From Corynebacterium glucuronolyticum DSM 44120 (GTDB lineage: Bacteria; Actinomycetota; Actinomycetes; Mycobacteriales; Mycobacteriaceae): a stretch of 64,000 nt of DNA. The position numbers and the translations under genes are program-made. This document shows, piece by piece, positions 28,465-37,690 of this stretch; positions within the stretch are counted from its first letter, which is position 1, and every line of letters begins with the position of its first letter. The notes under the pieces are model-generated. The model had not been told where the DNA came from. It ran no database searches and was given only the letters and a program-made list of their open reading frames with translations. The DNA lies in assembly GCF_030440595.1 (NCBI RefSeq), contig NZ_CP047452.1, forward strand, positions 2,294,001 to 2,358,000, in the 5' to 3' direction.

Positions 28465-30750
28465 ATGACAGTGGTGCGCAAGCGAATGACGATTTTTGGC
28501 GTGGTTCAGGGCGTGGGATTTCGTCCACATGTGGTGCAAAATGCCCGGTTACATGCAGTGAGTGGCTATGTCACAAATACGGATGCCGGCGTCATCGTCG
28601 AGGTCCAGGGCGACCCCGAAGAGGTGGACGCGGCACTAGCCGCCATCACTGAGAACGTTCCACCACTGGCTTTTATAAGTTTCACAACCGTGCAAAGTAT
28701 TACCCCCGTCGATGGGGAGGAGCGTACCTTTTCGGTCCTCCCCTCGCACCGTGACGGCACAACCAAAACACTCCTCCCGCCCGATACCGCCATGTGCGAC
28801 GATTGCCGGGCGGAGTTTCATGACCCCACGAACAGGCGCTATCACTACCCATTCATTACGTGTACGAACTGCGGCCCGCGACTGACCATCATCCGAGATC
28901 TCCCCTACGATCGCCCCCGCACAACAATGGCGGGATTCCCACTGTGCCCCGATTGCGAACACGAGTACACCGACCCCACAGACCGCCGCTACCACGCCCA
29001 GCCCATCAGCTGCTACGAATGTGGCCCAACCGCGTGGATCGAGCGGGACACCGCCGTGGATCGTCCCGCAAAACTGACGCAGGAGCGCGTAGAAAAACTC
29101 CGCACGGACATCGGCGCGCTGTTTGATTCCGGCGCAATCGTCGCTGTCAAGGGGATCGGCGGCTTCCACCTCATGTGCGATGCGCGCAACGAACAGGCCG
29201 TCGCCACGTTGCGGAAGCGGAAGCAGCGCCCCGACAAGCCCTTCGCCGTCATGGTGCCCCGGCCTTACCCCACCCAGGGGGAAAGCAGCAACCAACAGGA
29301 GCTGGGACCGTTCGGCCAGCAATCTGCCGCCGCCCCCATCGAGCTAATCGACGCCACTGTGGTCGCCCGCCACCTCAAACGATTCGGGGCACCACTTGCC
29401 CCCTCCGTCAACCCACGTCTGGCCCGCGTCGGAATCTTCTCCCCCTACTCACCGCTCCACGAGCTCATCTGCGACCGCCCGCTTGTCGCCACCTCCGGCA
29501 ACCTCTCCGGCGAGCCACTCATCACGACTAACGACGGTGCCCGCCGTTTCCTCGGCCCGGCTGCCCGCCAGCCGCTTGCCGATGCCCTCCTCCTCCACGA
29601 CCGGCCCATCCACCTCCCCGTCGAAGACTCCGTGGTCATCAGTACAACCAACGGGCCCATGGGTTCCTCCGAGGCGCATTCGCACACGCTGCCTATCCGG
29701 CGCTCCCGCGGCTTCGCGCCCCTTCCCGTGCACCTGCCGGGAACCCGTCGCGTCCTCGCGGTCGGCGGCGATATGAAGAACACATTTACCCTTACCACCA
29801 GCGACTACGCCCACGTCTCCCCACACATCGGGGAGATGCACTCGCTTGCCGCCCGGCGCACCTTTGAAACAGCGCTCGCGCAGCTGCGCACCCTCACCGG
29901 CGCCTATCCGGAGCTCATCGTCAGTGACATGCACCCCGACTTCGCCACGGTGACTATCGCTGAGAACCTCGCCGACGAGCTCGGGGTCCCCCTCGTTCAG
30001 GTCCAGCACCACCACGCCCACGCGCTCTCCCTCATCTCCGAAAATCCAACGCTTCCTGCCGAACCCATCGCCATCGCTGCCCTCGATGGGACTGGTTATG
30101 GCACCGACGGCACGATCTGGGGTGGAGAGATTCTCCTCCTTCCCGCTGACCGCACCACGTTCACCCGCGCCTGGCACCTGCCTACCTTCCGGCTTGTCGG
30201 GGGCGATGCTGCCGTGAAAAGCCCGCACCGCATCGCTCTTGGGCTCACCAGAGACTGGGGACTCCCCGAACCGACCCCCATCCCCCAGGTCAACCACCAA
30301 CTCGACCACAACATCGGCACCGTCGCCACCTCCTCCCTCGGGAGGCTTTTCGACGCCGCGGCCTTCCTCCTCGGCATCACCCCGCACGGCGCAACGTATG
30401 AGGGGCAGGCGGCAATGGAGCTCGAGGCCCTCGCCCTCACGGAGAGGAATCCTGTCACGACCTCGGCCGATTCCCCCAAAACCGCCATCGAGGAGCTTCT
30501 CGGCGACACGGATCACCCCGCCCGCGCGGCGCGTCGCTTCCACCTTGCGATCGGCCGCGTCATCGGCCGGGAGCTCATGTCCACAGGCGCCACCCGCTTC
30601 GGTGTGACCGGCGGCTGTGCCGCCAACCAGCTCCTTGTTTCTGCAATAAAAGACCAGGTAGGTACGGAGAACCTCCTTACCCATCACATCGTTCCCCCAG
30701 GCGATGGTGGGTTGAGCCTTGGGCAGGCGCTCTACGGCAGACTCCTGTAG
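28465..30750 (+). CDS. hypF: Carbamoyltransferase HypF
   Basis: A 761-residue protein that makes the CN ligand precursor for the Ni-Fe site from carbamoyl phosphate. Domains in order: acylphosphatase (residues 5-95, 'GVVQGVGFRPHV'), two zinc fingers of CxxC-x18-CxxC form (about 110-185), a YrdC-like nucleotide-binding domain (about 205-400), and the Kae1-like carbamoyltransferase domain with 'QHHHAH' near residue 515 and 'GVTGGCAANQLL' near 715. Length is as usual for HypF. It stands alone on the plus strand, divergent from the structural operon. Confidence 0.96.
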   Translation: MTVVRKRMTIFGVVQGVGFRPHVVQNARLHAVSGYVTNTDAGVIVEVQGDPEEVDAALAAITENVPPLAFISFTTVQSITPVDGEERTFSVLPSHRDGTTKTLLPPDTAMCDDCRAEFHDPTNRRYHYPFITCTNCGPRLTIIRDLPYDRPRTTMAGFPLCPDCEHEYTDPTDRRYHAQPISCYECGPTAWIERDTAVDRPAKLTQERVEKLRTDIGALFDSGAIVAVKGIGGFHLMCDARNEQAVATLRKRKQRPDKPFAVMVPRPYPTQGESSNQQELGPFGQQSAAAPIELIDATVVARHLKRFGAPLAPSVNPRLARVGIFSPYSPLHELICDRPLVATSGNLSGEPLITTNDGARRFLGPAARQPLADALLLHDRPIHLPVEDSVVISTTNGPMGSSEAHSHTLPIRRSRGFAPLPVHLPGTRRVLAVGGDMKNTFTLTTSDYAHVSPHIGEMHSLAARRTFETALAQLRTLTGAYPELIVSDMHPDFATVTIAENLADELGVPLVQVQHHHAHALSLISENPTLPAEPIAIAALDGTGYGTDGTIWGGEILLLPADRTTFTRAWHLPTFRLVGGDAAVKSPHRIALGLTRDWGLPEPTPIPQVNHQLDHNIGTVATSSLGRLFDAAAFLLGITPHGATYEGQAAMELEALALTERNPVTTSADSPKTAIEELLGDTDHPARAARRFHLAIGRVIGRELMSTGATRFGVTGGCAANQLLVSAIKDQVGTENLLTHHIVPPGDGGLSLGQALYGRLL

Positions 30751-30843
30751 CTGGCGGCGTAAGGTTTGCCGGTACATTGCCAATAGCATTGATAGCACGG
30801 TACGCTGGAGTCGCATCCCTTATCTCCGACGAAAGGCTCATCA

Positions 30844-31152
30844 ATGAATCTTTTGCACCTGCTCGCATCCGTTGCCTTTGGTGGCTTCATCTTCTGCACA
30901 TCGGCTGAAATGGTCATAGGAGCCATCATTTTCTGTGTCGTTCTCATAGCGCTAGCTGTGGTTGAATTCCGGCGAGATGGCCTGCGCCTCGTAATCCGAG
31001 AAGAGACCTCTTTATACTGGCTCGGCATTTTCTTCGTTATCGTCGCGGCCAACTTTGGGTCCTCGAGCATCATCTACTCTCTGGCGTTGGGGATCCTTTC
31101 GTTTGCCGTCGCCATTGTCATGGGGCGGAAAGTGCAACAGGCAGAAGGTTAG
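30844..31152 (+). CDS. Small membrane protein of unknown function
   Basis: A 102-residue protein with three or four hydrophobic helices (about residues 5-18, 22-42, 58-72, 77-93) joined by a short charged loop 'EFRRDGLRLVIREE'. I do not recognise a family. A GAAAGG sequence 8 nt before the ATG could be the ribosome site. It lies between hypF and the convergent hypCDE operon; a hydrogenase link is only positional. Confidence 0.65.
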   Translation: MNLLHLLASVAFGGFIFCTSAEMVIGAIIFCVVLIALAVVEFRRDGLRLVIREETSLYWLGIFFVIVAANFGSSSIIYSLALGILSFAVAIVMGRKVQQAEG

Positions 31153-31172
31153 ACGGCGTCGAGACCTCCCTG

Positions 31173-31217
31173 CAGCTCAGCCCCGTGCACTCGCAAGGAG
31201 AGCACGGGGCTGAGCTG
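31173..31217. terminator. Bidirectional terminator-like hairpin
   Basis: Perfect 16-bp stem 31173-31188 / 31202-31217 with a 13-nt loop, between the small membrane protein (plus) and hypE (minus). No long T run on either side. Confidence 0.6.
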
Positions 31218-31269
31218 TGTGGTTTCCGAGTCACGAGGCGTCCCTACAGGGCGCGTCGTATGCCGTTAT

Positions 31270-32337
31270 CTAGCAGATGCGCGGCAACGGGTCACCAACA
31301 AGCATGTCCACCATGCGGGTGCCACCGAAGCCGGTGACGAGCACGACGGAACCAGCCGGCTCGTCTGCTACCTCGCCGATCCGGGTTGCTGCCTCAAAGC
31401 CAGCTGCTCGAAGTGCATTCAGGGCTGCGTCCTCGTCAGCAGGGTCGACAACCGCAAGGAAGGTGCCCTCGTTGGCCACATACAGCGGGTCAATGCCCAG
31501 CATGTCGCAGGCCGCACGGGTCATGTCTCGGACCGGGATGGAATCGTCGTCAAGCACAAGCCCCTTCCCCGAGCCCTGGGCAAGCTCGTTGAGGACCGTC
31601 GCCACCCCACCGCGGGTGGCATCGCGCATGAAGCGGACGGTGGCGGCCGCAGAAAGCTTTTCGACGGCCCCGTTGAGGGCGCGGGTGTCCGACTCAATCG
31701 GCGCGGTGATAGCGAGATCCCCGCGAGCCATCATCACAGCCATGCCGTGATCTGCGATGGGACCGGAGCAAATCACAACGTCACCGGTCTGAACCTCTCC
31801 GTAGCCGACGGTGAGGTCCGTCGCACCACAGCCGGCAGTAGTGATGTAGAGCTTGTCGGCCTTTCCCTTCGGCACCACCTTGGTATCGCCGGCGATGATC
31901 GTCACACCCGCAGCATCGGCGGCGGCTTTCATATCGGCCACGACCGTGTGCAGTGTTTCGATGTCAAGGCCTTCCTCCAGGATGAAGGAGGCAGTGATGA
32001 CGGGGCGGGTGGCGCCCATCATGGCAAGATCGTTGACGGTGCCGTTGACGGCCAGATCACCGATCGACCCACCGGGGAAGAAAATAGGGTTGACCACGTA
32101 CGAGTCCGTGGACATGGCGACACGGCCACTGCCCAGCTCGGCGAGCGCACCGTCGCCCTCGGGGTTGCCGAAGGCTTCCTGGAAGACGTGGGCTGTCAGC
32201 GCTGCGGAGGCCTTGCCCCCGGCGCCGTGGGAGAGGGTGATGTGGTCGTCGCGAAGCCTGAAGCCCCGGGAGCGAACACGGTCAATATTGGCGTTGACCT
32301 TGGTTTCATCCTCGTTGAGGCGATTTTTTGGTTCCAT
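31270..32337 (-). CDS. hypE: Hydrogenase maturation protein HypE
   Basis: A 355-residue PurM-like ATPase that dehydrates the carbamoyl group carried on its C-terminal Cys to thiocyanate. The required tail is present: the protein ends '...PLPRIC'. 'LSHGAGGKAS' near residue 36 is the family's N-terminal motif. The ATG directly abuts the hypD stop codon. Last gene of hypC-hypD-hypE. Confidence 0.97.
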   Translation of the reverse strand: MEPKNRLNEDETKVNANIDRVRSRGFRLRDDHITLSHGAGGKASAALTAHVFQEAFGNPEGDGALAELGSGRVAMSTDSYVVNPIFFPGGSIGDLAVNGTVNDLAMMGATRPVITASFILEEGLDIETLHTVVADMKAAADAAGVTIIAGDTKVVPKGKADKLYITTAGCGATDLTVGYGEVQTGDVVICSGPIADHGMAVMMARGDLAITAPIESDTRALNGAVEKLSAAATVRFMRDATRGGVATVLNELAQGSGKGLVLDDDSIPVRDMTRAACDMLGIDPLYVANEGTFLAVVDPADEDAALNALRAAGFEAATRIGEVADEPAGSVVLVTGFGGTRMVDMLVGDPLPRIC

Positions 32338-33480
32338 TTACTTTCCGCCCTTCGCGGCGATTTTGAGTGTCAGTTCGCGGTCAATGCGGCCGAAGTTGTA
32401 GTAGGCGGCGCAGGCACCTTCCGGCGACACCATGCACGTACCGATCGGTGTATCGGGGGTGCAGGCGGTGCCGAATACCTTGCATTGCCAGGGCTTAATG
32501 TGGCCGGCAAGCACGGCACCGCACTCGCAGGCCTTCGGATCCTCGACGCGCTTGCCCGGCAGGTCGAAACGCTTTTCCGCATCCCACTTGGCGTACTCCT
32601 CGGAGATCCCCAGACCGGAATCGTCGAGTTCGCCGAGACCGCGCCACTCGAAGGTATCGCGGACGGTAAAGACGTTATCCATCATCTTCAATGCAGCGAG
32701 GTTCCCCTCCGGCTTCACCACACGGGAGTACTCGTTTTCCACCGTGGCTGCGCCACGCAGGAATTGTTGGACGAGCATGTGTACCGACTGCAGCACGTCG
32801 AGAGGCTCGAAGCCTGCGACGACGACGGGCCGGTCGTAGTCCTTGGGGAGGAACTCGAAGGCATCCGTGCCCACAATGGTGGCCACGTGACCGGGTCCGA
32901 TGAAGCCGTCGACCTTTGCCCCGCCGCCGTCAACGATCTTTTGCAGCGGTGGCTGGATGGTGACGTGGTTGGAGAAGATAGAGAAGTTATCGATGTCCTC
33001 CTCCTTCGCCTTCTGCAGCGTCACGCAGGTTGACGGTGCCGTCGTCTCGAAGCCGACGGCGAAGAACACCACGTGCTTGTCCGGGTTCTGGCGGGCGATC
33101 TCCAGAGCGTCGAGAGGAGAGTACACAAAGCGCACATCGCACCCGGCGGCACGTGCCTGCAGGAGGGATGTGCCGTCAGAACCGGGCACGCGCATCATGT
33201 CACCGAAGGTGGTGAGGATAACGCCCTCCTGGTGGGCAAGCCACATGGCGTCGTCGACGCGCCCCATTGGGATGACGCACACGGGGCAGCCGGGGCCGTG
33301 GATGAGGTTGACGTTTTCCGGCAGGAGATTTTCCAGGCCGTAGCGGTAGATGGTGTGGGTGTGACCACCGCACACTTCCATCAGGTTGATGGGCTTTTCA
33401 AGTTTGGCCGCGTCTTCTTTGATCGCCTTGATGAGGTCCTTCGCGGCCTTCGGGTCACGGAATTCGTCTACGTATTTCAA
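32338..33480 (-). CDS. hypD: Hydrogenase maturation protein HypD
   Basis: A 380-residue iron-sulfur protein forming, with HypC, the scaffold on which Fe(CN)2CO is built. Family motifs: 'EVCGGHTHTIYRYGL' near residue 35 (Cys ligand), 'HGPGCPVCVIP' near 60, 'GFETTAPS' near 143, and a C-terminal set of cysteines for the 4Fe-4S cluster ('CECGAVLAGHIKPWQC' near 318). All expected motifs are present. It overlaps hypC by 4 nt. Confidence 0.97.
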   Translation of the reverse strand: MKYVDEFRDPKAAKDLIKAIKEDAAKLEKPINLMEVCGGHTHTIYRYGLENLLPENVNLIHGPGCPVCVIPMGRVDDAMWLAHQEGVILTTFGDMMRVPGSDGTSLLQARAAGCDVRFVYSPLDALEIARQNPDKHVVFFAVGFETTAPSTCVTLQKAKEEDIDNFSIFSNHVTIQPPLQKIVDGGGAKVDGFIGPGHVATIVGTDAFEFLPKDYDRPVVVAGFEPLDVLQSVHMLVQQFLRGAATVENEYSRVVKPEGNLAALKMMDNVFTVRDTFEWRGLGELDDSGLGISEEYAKWDAEKRFDLPGKRVEDPKACECGAVLAGHIKPWQCKVFGTACTPDTPIGTCMVSPEGACAAYYNFGRIDRELTLKIAAKGGK

Positions 33481-33743
33481 ATCCTGGACCCCTTGAAGCT
33501 CTCGAGCTCATCCTCATACGTGTTGCCACCCAGCTGCTTGATTTGCTGCAGCGTCATCTGGGCCTCGTCATCGTCGATCATCGACAAAGCGAAGCCCACA
33601 TGAACCAGGACCCAATCGCCGGGGGCGAGTGGGGCGTCGGCAAGCAAATCAGTGGCGATCATACGGGTGACACCACTCATGGACACTTGAGCGCGAGATT
33701 CGTTGACAACGTCAACGACTTGCGCGGGAACACCTAGACACAT
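33477..33743 (-). CDS. hypC: Hydrogenase assembly chaperone HypC
   Basis: An 88-residue protein starting 'MCLGVPAQVVDV' with the functional Cys2. It forms the HypCD complex and hands the iron group to the large subunit. It heads the hypCDE operon. TAGACT (33751-33756) ends 7 nt before the ATG, so the operon probably starts as a leaderless message; this promoter overlaps the last codons of murA. Confidence 0.94.
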   Translation of the reverse strand: MCLGVPAQVVDVVNESRAQVSMSGVTRMIATDLLADAPLAPGDWVLVHVGFALSMIDDDEAQMTLQQIKQLGGNTYEDELESFKGSRI

Positions 33744-33748
33744 GGTGC

Positions 33749-35005
33749 CTAGTCTACAACCCGCCTCACATCCGCCCCGAGGGCGTTCAGGTTCTCCACG
33801 AAGTGCGGGTATCCGCGATCGATGTGATACACGTCATTGACCTCTGTGTCCCCGTCGGCGACGAGGCCGGCCAACACCAGGCCCGCACCCGCACGAATGT
33901 CGGAGGCCCACACCGGTGTGGAACTCAGTCGATCCACACCGCGAATGAGGACGTGGTGCCCATCGATCGTCGCATCGGCACCGAGGCGCATCATCTCGTC
34001 CACGAAGCGGAAACGTGCCTCGAACACGTTCTCCGTGATAATACTGTTGCCCTCAGAAATCGATGCCAGCCCGACCGCCATCGGCTGCATATCCGTGGGG
34101 AAGCCAGGAAACGGCAGCGTCTGGTAATCCACGCCACGCGGACGCGCATCCTGACGCACGCGGAAACCGCGATCGTACGTCTCCACCGACGCACCCACCA
34201 TCTTCAACTTCTGCAACACGAGGTGGAGGTGCTGCGGGGAAATCCCGCCCACAGTAATGTCGCCGCGGGTCATCGCCGCCGCGTACGCCCACGTCCCCGC
34301 CACGATGCGGTCGCCCACCACCTCGTGGGTTGTCGGATGGAGCTTGTCGACGCCCTCAATGGTCAAGGTTGACGTCCCCGCGCCACTGATCCGCGCGCCC
34401 ATCGAATTGAGCATCGCGCAGATATCGGAGATCTCCGGCTCGCGGGCGGCGTTGTACAGCGTCGTCGTGCCCTCCGCGAGGACGGCTGCGGTGAGGATGT
34501 TCTCCGTCGCCCCCACCGAGGGGAAAGCGAGCTTGATCTGCGCACCTTGTAATTTTTCGGCCTCGGCAACGACACAGCCGTGCTCGATGCGGGTCGTGGC
34601 ACCGAGCTTCTCCAGGCCCGACTGGTGCATGTCCAGGGGGCGGGAGCCAATCGCATCGCCGCCGGGGAGAGCCACCATCGCGCGCTTGCAGCGGCTGGTG
34701 AGGGGACCCAAGACACACACGGAGGCGCGGAACTGCCGGACGGCCTGGAAATCGGCGCGGTAGTTGACTTCTTTCGGCGTGTTCACGGTGACCGTTGAAC
34801 CATCGATCGTCACCGTGCAGCCGAGGCCCTCGAGGACGTCGCGCATGAGCGGTACGTCGCCGATTTCCGGGCAATTGGTTAAAGTAGTTTCACCCTCCGC
34901 GAGGAGGCACGCTGCCATCAGCTTAAGGACAGAGTTCTTGGCGCCGTCGACACGGACCACGCCTTCCAGGCGGGCGCCACCATGGACAATAAAACGTTCA
35001 CTCAC
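33749..35005 (-). CDS. murA: UDP-N-acetylglucosamine 1-carboxyvinyltransferase MurA
   Basis: A 418-residue cytoplasmic enzyme for the first committed step of peptidoglycan synthesis (enolpyruvyl transfer from PEP). It has the EPT fold repeats, 'GAKNSVLKL' near residue 21 (Lys22) and the active loop '[14 protein letters not shown]'. The residue at the position of E. coli Cys115 is Asp117, as in mycobacterial MurA; this change is known to make the enzyme insensitive to fosfomycin. GTG 35003-35005 is the start, with TAGGCT 8 nt upstream. It marks the right edge of the hydrogenase locus. Confidence 0.96.
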   Translation of the reverse strand: MSERFIVHGGARLEGVVRVDGAKNSVLKLMAACLLAEGETTLTNCPEIGDVPLMRDVLEGLGCTVTIDGSTVTVNTPKEVNYRADFQAVRQFRASVCVLGPLTSRCKRAMVALPGGDAIGSRPLDMHQSGLEKLGATTRIEHGCVVAEAEKLQGAQIKLAFPSVGATENILTAAVLAEGTTTLYNAAREPEISDICAMLNSMGARISGAGTSTLTIEGVDKLHPTTHEVVGDRIVAGTWAYAAAMTRGDITVGGISPQHLHLVLQKLKMVGASVETYDRGFRVRQDARPRGVDYQTLPFPGFPTDMQPMAVGLASISEGNSIITENVFEARFRFVDEMMRLGADATIDGHHVLIRGVDRLSSTPVWASDIRAGAGLVLAGLVADGDTEVNDVYHIDRGYPHFVENLNALGADVRRVVD

Positions 35006-35107
35006 GCCTACCTAGCCTACTTGCCACCTGCGAGGGTCGCAGTTTGCAACTCTGATGCAAGACAGTATTAGAATGTTCCCGGCTAAAAGCATAAGAAAGG
35101 AATTATT

Positions 35108-35539
35108 GTGTCGTCCGCTATCAAACAGAATTTTGAAGATTTCAAGGCTTTCCTCATGCGAGGAAACGTCGTCGAGCTCGCCGTCGCCGTCGTCGTCGGC
35201 GCTGCGTTCACCTCCATCGTCAACGCCTTTACCTCCAACATCATTAACCCCCTCATCGCCGCCCTCGGTGGCGCAGAGGTGAAGGGCTTCGGCATCCACA
35301 TCATCGCCGGCAACGACGCTACGTTTATCGATTTCGGCGCCCTCATCACCGCCGTCATTAACTTCCTTATCGTCGCCTCCGTCGTGTACTTCCTCTTCGT
35401 TCTACCCATGAACAAGTACAAGGAAATGCGCGCCAAGACGCTCGGCCTCGACCCCAAGGCGGAGGAAACCCCCGAAAACGTCGTCCTGCTCAAGGAAATC
35501 CGCGACCTCATGCTCGCCGAGCAGAAGAAGCAACAATAA
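35108..35539 (+). CDS. mscL: Large-conductance mechanosensitive channel MscL
   Basis: A 143-residue MscL. It has the N-terminal amphipathic helix ('NFEDFKAFLMRGNVVELAVAVVVGAAF'-type start, residues 7-33), TM1 pore helix, a periplasmic loop and TM2 (residues about 78-101), and a charged C-terminal helix ending 'AEQKKQQ'. It opens on membrane tension to release solutes after osmotic downshock. GTG 35108 is preceded by AAGGAA. A terminator follows. Confidence 0.96.
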   Translation: MSSAIKQNFEDFKAFLMRGNVVELAVAVVVGAAFTSIVNAFTSNIINPLIAALGGAEVKGFGIHIIAGNDATFIDFGALITAVINFLIVASVVYFLFVLPMNKYKEMRAKTLGLDPKAEETPENVVLLKEIRDLMLAEQKKQQ

Positions 35540-35556
35540 CCTGCTTCTGATTTTTC

Positions 35557-35587
35557 ACCCCGCAATCCTGGTTGCGGGGTCTTTTTT
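35557..35587 (+). terminator. Terminator of mscL
   Basis: Perfect 9-bp stem 35557-35565 / 35572-35580 followed by TTTTTT. Confidence 0.9.
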
Positions 35588-35605
35588 GTCTGTACCCTGG
35601 AAACT

Positions 35606-36178
35606 ATGGCTGTACACATTACGAAGATTTACACCCGCACAGGCGACGACGGCACGACGGGGCTGTCCAACTTCGACCGCGTCCCCAAGTACGATTCCCG
35701 CCTGGAAGCCTACGCAGACTGCGAAGAGGCCAACGCCATGATCGGCCAGGTCCTCGCCCTCGGCGAGCCGAGCGAAAAGACCGCCGGTATCCTGCGTCGC
35801 GTCCAAAACGAGCTTTTCGACTGCGGCGCCGATCTAGCCACGCCCGTGGAGGAAAACCCCAAGTACCCGCCCCTGCGAGTGGAGGCTTCCTACATCGAGC
35901 GGATGGAACAGGAAATCGACGAGCTCAACGAGAACGTCCCCAACCTGGACTCCTTCATCTTGCCCGGTGGCTCCCCCACCGTTGCGCTTATTCACTCCGC
36001 ACGTATCATCACCCGCCGCGCCGAGCGCTGCGCCTGGCGGGCCATCGATGAGAACCCGGACACCACCAACGTGCTCACCGCCAAGTACCTGAACCGCCTG
36101 TCCGATCTCCTCTTCGTTATCGGCCGCGTGGAGGCTGACGGCGGTGACGTGAAGTGGGTGCCCGGCGCTAGCCGCTAA
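35606..36178 (+). CDS. Cob(I)alamin adenosyltransferase, PduO type
   Basis: A 190-residue ATP:cob(I)alamin adenosyltransferase. N-terminal ATP-binding 'KIYTRTGDDGTTGL' (residues 7-20), 'LFDCGADLATP' near 73, and the helix 'RIITRRAERCAWR' near 134 plus 'YLNRLSDLLFVIGR' near 157 are all family hallmarks. It makes the adenosyl form of B12, linking to the B12-controlled cobalt importer at 7.9-10.7 kb. TACCCT ends 7 nt before the ATG and no Shine-Dalgarno sequence is seen, so the message may be leaderless. Confidence 0.94.
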   Translation: MAVHITKIYTRTGDDGTTGLSNFDRVPKYDSRLEAYADCEEANAMIGQVLALGEPSEKTAGILRRVQNELFDCGADLATPVEENPKYPPLRVEASYIERMEQEIDELNENVPNLDSFILPGGSPTVALIHSARIITRRAERCAWRAIDENPDTTNVLTAKYLNRLSDLLFVIGRVEADGGDVKWVPGASR

Positions 36179-36188
36179 CCCACAAGAA

Positions 36189-36216
36189 AACGCCCCTGAC
36201 ATGCGTCGGGGGCGTT
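36189..36216. terminator. Convergent terminator between pduO-type gene and ramA
   Basis: 12-bp stem with one G-U pair, 36189-36200 / 36205-36216. A T-rich tail lies on the minus strand (GTTTTCTTG), so it mainly serves ramA. Confidence 0.75.
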
Positions 36217-36231
36217 AAAACGTGGGGATTT

Positions 36232-37074
36232 TTACGGCAGTGCGCCGATGCGGCGGGCGGCGTTGACCGCCTCGTAGCGGGTGTGGGCGCCGAGCTTACG
36301 CATGACGCTGCGCAGGTAGCTCTTCACTGTCTCCGCGCCGATGCCCATTTCCTTGGCGGCCTCCACGTTGGTGTGGCCGAGAGCGACACAGCTCAGGACA
36401 TCGAGTTCGCGGGCGGACAGCTTCGTCGTCGGCTTGATCCGCACGGGGGCGATCATCTGATCGCAGAGAACCTCCAGCTCATTGCGGACTTCCTCGTCGG
36501 TGATGCGGTTTGCAAGCATCCGCAGCTTTGAGTGCGTGGAGCGCACCTGCTCCCACTCGGCACCGTTGAGGGAACGCCCGTGCTTGAGAGAGGAAGGACG
36601 GGTGGTGTCCGAGCGTCGAAAAGCATGATTGATGGCGAGGTCTTGCTCGAGCGCCCGAGCGGTCATCGTGACCTCCTCAATGACCTTGTCCCCAAGGCGG
36701 ACCGGGGAGTGAACACCAACGTAGAGGACACCGACGATGTCCCGCTGAACAATGACGGGAACGGCGACGATGGAGTGCAGCCCCTCGTCCTGTATGGCAC
36801 GGTCATGCTCGTGGGTGATGTTGCCGGCGCGCGTGTAGTCGGTCACACCGACGGGGCGGCGGGTGTTCACAACGCGGCCGCCGACACCGCAGCCAGGAGC
36901 GATGGTGAGGTTTTGGAGAGCCGGTGTACGCAGGCCCACCCAGGACGTAATTTGTAGCGACCCGTCTGTTGCGACCATGGAATACATGGTCACAGGGATG
37001 CCGGTTGCCGTTTTCAAATTGGTCAGCGACGCGCGGATGGCGTCATCATCATCCTTCATGCGCTGGATCTCCAC
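36232..37074 (-). CDS. ramA: GAF/LuxR-type regulator of acetate metabolism RamA
   Basis: A 280-residue regulator. Residues about 15-150 form a GAF-like sensor domain; residues 215-278 are a LuxR-type helix-turn-helix ('LSARELDVLSCVALGHTN' and 'AAKEMGIGAETVKSYLRSV'). Length, domain order and the neighbours (pduO-type gene on one side, cysK and cysE on the other) match C. glutamicum RamA, which activates acetate, glyoxylate-cycle and other carbon genes. GTG 37072-37074 has a GGAGGAATTCTC ribosome site. RamA-like motifs lie upstream, so it likely controls itself. Confidence 0.93.
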   Translation of the reverse strand: MEIQRMKDDDDAIRASLTNLKTATGIPVTMYSMVATDGSLQITSWVGLRTPALQNLTIAPGCGVGGRVVNTRRPVGVTDYTRAGNITHEHDRAIQDEGLHSIVAVPVIVQRDIVGVLYVGVHSPVRLGDKVIEEVTMTARALEQDLAINHAFRRSDTTRPSSLKHGRSLNGAEWEQVRSTHSKLRMLANRITDEEVRNELEVLCDQMIAPVRIKPTTKLSARELDVLSCVALGHTNVEAAKEMGIGAETVKSYLRSVMRKLGAHTRYEAVNAARRIGALP

Positions 37075-37087
37075 GAGAATTCCTCCT

Positions 37088-37166
37088 GCGTTATACCCCC
37101 AACTAGGTACACCTTAGTGGGGTGGTTATACAGCTTTCTACGTGAAGTATAAACCACCCATGGGGG
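37088..37166. promoter_or_regulatory. Cluster of RamA-like G/C-tract sites upstream of ramA
   Basis: The ramA promoter region contains several short G or C tracts flanked by A/T: TACCCCCAA (37094-37102), TGGGGT (37118-37123) and CACCCATGGGGGTAAA (37155-37170). RamA is reported to bind single or paired AC4-5 / G4-6T elements. This fits autoregulation; it is inference. Confidence 0.45.
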
Positions 37167-37184
37167 TAAAAAGAAATACCCTCT

Positions 37185-37640
37185 CTACTTCTGCCCTCGT
37201 TTCCACTCCGCGTAGGCCTCCATCGTGGAGATTCTCCCCTTCAGCTCCTCTTCGAGCATGGAAGCCCAGCGCGCCTCCGCCATGCCGCCGATTATAGGAA
37301 TATCCACGGTATATACGGCTTCGACGTGTTCTTCAGTAGTGGTCTCGTCGATGGGGGTGAACGTGTGCGTTCGCGTGGTTTTCAGCTTCCCCGTCGCAGT
37401 TCCCTCACCCGTCTGAGTGAAACCTGTGGTATTGAACGGCTCAAGGGTGTAGGTAAAGCTCGCGCCCGCATTATCGACGTTGATGAGGTAGGCACCAGTA
37501 AAGGTCTGCGTCACGCTGACGTTGTTTTCTTCCTCACCCTCCTCGCTTGTCGACGAGTAAAACTGCGGATGCAGCAAACAGCTGTGAATCTCCTCGAGGG
37601 AGGCGTTGATCGTATGGGTTGCTTCTCGCCTTTCGGTCAT
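37185..37640 (-). CDS. DUF2505 (START-like) protein
   Basis: A 151-residue protein of the actinobacterial DUF2505 family, with the SRPBCC/START-like pattern of a long beta sheet and C-terminal helix ('GGMAEARWASMLEEELKG'). Such proteins may bind hydrophobic ligands; function is unknown. I chose ATG 37640 because TACCGT ends exactly 7 nt upstream, the spacing seen for leaderless genes here; a GTG at 37676 would add 12 residues with no homology. Confidence 0.75.
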   Translation of the reverse strand: MTERREATHTINASLEEIHSCLLHPQFYSSTSEEGEEENNVSVTQTFTGAYLINVDNAGASFTYTLEPFNTTGFTQTGEGTATGKLKTTRTHTFTPIDETTTEEHVEAVYTVDIPIIGGMAEARWASMLEEELKGRISTMEAYAEWKRGQK

Positions 37641-37690
37641 GCTGTTAACGGTACAGCTATTGCCCCTTTCCGGCACGAAAACTCGTTAAA

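Noticed and set aside
20972..33743. Hydrogenase locus as an integrative element with attachment sites
   Set aside because: No integrase, transposase, terminal repeats or tRNA-end duplication were seen at its borders.
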